A stretch of DNA of 7,966 nucleotides from contig CAMUQM010000086.1 of NCBI GenBank assembly GCA_947095945.1, forward strand, positions 1 to 7,966. Direction: 5' to 3'. The translations under genes and the position numbers were made by a program. Positions 5,572 to 7,966 of the stretch are shown here, piece by piece; the stretch's first letter is position 1; every line of letters starts with the position of its first letter. The notes beneath the pieces were generated by a model, which made no database searches, was not told the origin of the DNA, and was given only the letters and a program-made list of their open reading frames with translations. Source of the DNA: an uncultured Prevotella sp. (GTDB lineage: Bacteria; Bacteroidota; Bacteroidia; Bacteroidales; Bacteroidaceae).

Positions 5572-7771
5572 ATCATTAATTAGTCTTGTTGGGCTTTGTG
5601 CTTTCACAGGACTTCTAAGTCCTACTGAGAGTATGGCACAAAAGCAGTTCACACTTGAGGATTTGAACTTTGGTGGCAAAAACTTCTACAACATGCGCCC
5701 TGAAGCACGTTATCTTACGTGGTGGGGAGGACAGTTGGTGCGCCAAGACCTTAACAGTTGTTCGTTGGTTGATTTAAAGACTGGTAAGGAGACAAAACTC
5801 TTCTCATTAGATGACATCAACAAGTGGGCAGGTCTTTCAGCTTCTAATGAGGTTGTTCGTCATCTCTATGGCGCTGAGTTTCCTTATGCAGACCGCCCTA
5901 TTGTAATGGTTCAGAATGGTAATGAGGACTTATATGTAAACTTCAAGGAGCATAAATTAGAACAGAAATTGAGTCGTCCTGCTGGTCTTCAGGCACGTGA
6001 TTGGAATAAAGTGTCTGGCGCTACGGCATTTGTAAAAGACCATCAGTTGTATGTTGCTGATGCGAAAGGTACTGAGCATCAGTTGACAACAGATGGCTCA
6101 GGCGATATTGTATATGGTCAGAGTGTACACCGTGATGAGTTTGGCATTGATGGTGGTCTCTATTGGAGTCCAAAGGGAAATCGTTTGGCTTTCTATCGTA
6201 TGGACCAAAGCATGGTTGCTGATTATCCACTCATTGATGTGCCAGAGTTAGATTGGAAGCCTGCAAAGAGTGAGTCACGTGCTGCTAAGGCTGCGCCTAT
6301 TAAGTATCCTATGGTAGGTGAAACCTCTCATAAGGTAACTGTTGGTGTATATGACCTAACAACAGGTAAGACTGTATATCTTCAAGCTGGTGACCCAACC
6401 GACCGTTATTTTACAAACATCACATGGAGCCCAGACGAGAAGACGGTTTATATGTTTGAACTTAACCGTGATCAGAATGATTGCCGCTTGGTATCATACG
6501 ATGCTGCTACAGGTGCTAAACTGAAAGAACTCTATCGTGAAACAGATGCAAAGTATGTTGAACCATGTCACCCTATTCAATTCTTGCCATGGAACGATAA
6601 TGAGTTTATTATGCAGAGTCAGAAGGATGGTTACAATCATCTTTACCTCTTTAATAAGGATGGACGTCAGCTTAAGCAGATTACAAGTGGCAAGTGGGTT
6701 GTGATGGATGTACTCGGCTTCAATAGCAAGCAGAAGAGTATTGTTTATGTATCTAATGAATGTAACCCTATTCAGCGCAATGCATGGCTTGTGAATGTAG
6801 CTTCTGGTAAGCGCACATTACTTGATAATGGTCGTGGTTATCATCATCCAAAGCTGAGCCAAGACGGCAATGCTATTATGGATAGTTATAGTGAACCAGC
6901 TGTTCCTCGCAAGTATGAAATCATTAGTTTGAATGGTAAACTACAACGTCATGATTACTTTACATCTGCTAATCCTTGGGAAGGCTATACAGTTCCTGAA
7001 TATTCAAATGGTACGATAAAGGCTGCAGATGGCAAGACAGACTTGTATTGGCGTATGGTGAAGCCAGTTAATTTTGATGCTAACAAGAAGTATCCTACGA
7101 TTATTTATGTATATGGTGGTCCTCATGCTCATAATGTTGAGGCTTCATGGAATTGGGGTTCACGTGGTTGGGAAACCTATATGGCACAGAAAGGCTACTT
7201 ACTTTTCATTCTTGACAACCGTGGTAGCGAGCATCGTGGTAAGGAGTTTGAGCAGGTAACATTCCGTCATCTTGGTCAAGAAGAGATGAAAGACCAGATG
7301 GAAGGTGTTAAATACTTGAAGTCTCTTCCATACGTTGATCAAAATCGTATGGGAGTTCATGGCTGGTCTTTCGGTGGTTTTATGACAACATCATTGGTTA
7401 CTAATTATCCTGATGTGTTTAAGGTTGGTGTTGCTGGTGGTCCTGTTATAGACTGGAAATGGTATGAAGTTATGTATGGTGAGCGTTATATGGACACTCC
7501 ACAGACTAACCCAGAGGGATATGCAAAGACCTCACTTCTTACAAAAGCAAAGGACCTCAAGGGTAAACTTCAGATTATTACAGGTTTGAATGACCCTGTT
7601 GTTGTTCCTCAGCACTCTTATTCCTTCTTGAAGGCTTGTATTGCTGCTGGTACACAACCTGATTTCTTCGTTTATCCTGGTGAGCCTCATAATATGCGTG
7701 GACATCAGAGTGTACACTTGCATGAACGCATTACAGAGTACTTCGAGAATTATTTGAAGCCTATTAAATAA
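5561..7771 (+). CDS. ptpA: Prolyl tripeptidyl peptidase (S9 family), PtpA-like, secreted
   Basis: This serine exopeptidase is predicted to remove X-X-Pro tripeptides from unblocked peptide N termini in the periplasm or at the outer surface, feeding amino acid uptake. The 736-aa protein starts with a signal peptide (MKIKSLISLVGLCAFTGLLS, cleavage near SMAQ). A DPP-IV-type beta-propeller (about 30-470) and an alpha/beta-hydrolase domain (about 480-736) follow. The catalytic triad is Ser603 (GWSFGG), Asp678 (GLNDPVV) and His710 (EPHNM). The substrate N-terminus anchors are Glu193 (HRDEFG) and Glu636 (WYEVMYGERY). As I recall, Ser603, Asp678, His710 and Glu636 have the same numbers in Porphyromonas gingivalis PtpA, and GVAGGPVIDW and NPEGY are shared too. 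PtpA is therefore favoured over DPP-IV. The ATG at 5561 lies inside the methyltransferase stop region (11-bp overlap) and begins the signal peptide. The open frame extends back to 5423, but that part is only a shadow of the repeat tail. Confidence 0.9.
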   Translation: MKIKSLISLVGLCAFTGLLSPTESMAQKQFTLEDLNFGGKNFYNMRPEARYLTWWGGQLVRQDLNSCSLVDLKTGKETKLFSLDDINKWAGLSASNEVVRHLYGAEFPYADRPIVMVQNGNEDLYVNFKEHKLEQKLSRPAGLQARDWNKVSGATAFVKDHQLYVADAKGTEHQLTTDGSGDIVYGQSVHRDEFGIDGGLYWSPKGNRLAFYRMDQSMVADYPLIDVPELDWKPAKSESRAAKAAPIKYPMVGETSHKVTVGVYDLTTGKTVYLQAGDPTDRYFTNITWSPDEKTVYMFELNRDQNDCRLVSYDAATGAKLKELYRETDAKYVEPCHPIQFLPWNDNEFIMQSQKDGYNHLYLFNKDGRQLKQITSGKWVVMDVLGFNSKQKSIVYVSNECNPIQRNAWLVNVASGKRTLLDNGRGYHHPKLSQDGNAIMDSYSEPAVPRKYEIISLNGKLQRHDYFTSANPWEGYTVPEYSNGTIKAADGKTDLYWRMVKPVNFDANKKYPTIIYVYGGPHAHNVEASWNWGSRGWETYMAQKGYLLFILDNRGSEHRGKEFEQVTFRHLGQEEMKDQMEGVKYLKSLPYVDQNRMGVHGWSFGGFMTTSLVTNYPDVFKVGVAGGPVIDWKWYEVMYGERYMDTPQTNPEGYAKTSLLTKAKDLKGKLQIITGLNDPVVVPQHSYSFLKACIAAGTQPDFFVYPGEPHNMRGHQSVHLHERITEYFENYLKPIK

Positions 7772-7842
7772 TGTTTATTGATAATCCAAGAGAACGCTTT
7801 ATCATTGCTTATAACCGCATCTAACTATTAATAAATACCCTT

Positions 7843-7881
7843 GTGCAGCAAGTCTGCACTCCCCTCCTTTCATCGGAGGGG
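7843..7881 (+). promoter_or_regulatory. Two back-to-back hairpins in the purD leader
   Basis: Hairpin 1 is GTGCAG (7843-7848) and CTGCAC (7854-7859) with a 5-nt loop. Hairpin 2 is CCCCTCC (7861-7867) and GGAGGGG (7875-7881) with a 7-nt loop. They are separated by one base and are much more GC-rich than the surrounding intergenic DNA. No T-run follows hairpin 2, so it is a poor Rho-independent terminator for ptpA. Its 3' arm ends 14 nt before the purD ATG, close enough to affect ribosome loading. A near-consensus -7 word, TACCCTTG (7836-7843, one mismatch to TAnnTTTG), sits directly upstream. It may be a regulatory leader, a 5' mRNA-stabilising element or a dispersed GC-rich intergenic repeat. 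Confidence 0.4.
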
Positions 7882-7895
7882 CTGGGCAAAGCTTT

Positions 7896-7966
7896 ATGAG
7901 AATATTACTTTTAGGCAGCGGCGGTCGCGAACACGCCTTAGCATGGAAGATTGCACAGAGTGCAAA
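7896..7966 (+). CDS. purD: Phosphoribosylamine-glycine ligase (GARS), N-terminal fragment (3' end outside window)
   Basis: Only the first 23 codons plus two bases are inside the window. The sequence reads MRILLLGSGGREHALAWKIA. This is the PurD N-terminal signature: a beta strand followed by the glycine-rich GSGGREHA turn, then a helix beginning ALAWK. PurD is the cytoplasmic ATP-grasp enzyme that joins glycine to 5-phosphoribosylamine, the second step of de novo purine synthesis. The ATG at 7896 is the only start that gives the short family N terminus. It lies 124 bp downstream of ptpA, behind two leader hairpins. The gene is called from this motif alone, but the motif is highly characteristic. 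Confidence 0.88.
   Translation, partial: MRILLLGSGGREHALAWKIAQSA

Noticed and set aside
5214..5679. Long minus-strand open frames opposite the methyltransferase tail and ptpA start
   Set aside because: Their Ser/Arg/Leu-rich and Thr/Ile/Val-rich products are antisense reflections of the Arg/Asp/Phe repeat and lack any family features or start signals.

Overview
The window looks like chromosome from a Prevotella-type member of the Bacteroidales. The base composition is moderately AT-rich and Shine-Dalgarno sequences are largely absent. Several intergenic gaps carry the Bacteroidota -7 promoter word TAnnTTTG. The protein families also fit: a Porphyromonas-type prolyl tripeptidyl peptidase, an EpsC-type serine acetyltransferase, and a THUMP methyltransferase with an RNA-binding-like tail. 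The genus is inferred from these features and was not tested by a search. No tRNA, rRNA, CRISPR array, insertion sequence or phage gene is visible.

Layout. (1) 1-352 (+) is the 3' end of a RelA/SpoT (p)ppGpp synthetase/hydrolase, closed by a strong intrinsic terminator at 371-411. (2) 412-740 has no gene but holds a modular repeat: three 22-bp tandem units followed by a 15-bp-stem hairpin, which may also end transcription of the convergent gene. (3) 741-1940 (-) is a secreted, transpeptidase-only relative of PBP2 that lacks the usual membrane anchor and dimerisation region. (4) 2146-2856 (-) is a secreted GH25 muramidase. Genes 3 and 4 point the same way and both act on peptidoglycan, although a good promoter lies between them. 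(5) 2857-3024 is a divergent promoter region. (6) 3025-7771 (+) is a probable three-gene transcription unit: serine O-acetyltransferase (cysteine synthesis), a RlmL-like 23S rRNA methyltransferase, and prolyl tripeptidyl peptidase PtpA. The last two overlap by 11 bp. (7) 7772-7895 is a leader with two back-to-back hairpins. (8) 7896 to the end is the first 23 codons of purD (purine synthesis), cut by the window edge.

Taken together, most of the window is ordinary housekeeping chromosome: stringent response, cell-wall turnover, sulfur amino acid synthesis, rRNA modification, extracytoplasmic peptide degradation and purine synthesis. I found no convincing new multi-gene system. The items most worth a second look are the anchor-less PBP2-like transpeptidase, the repeat element at about 560-702, and the hairpin leader in front of purD.
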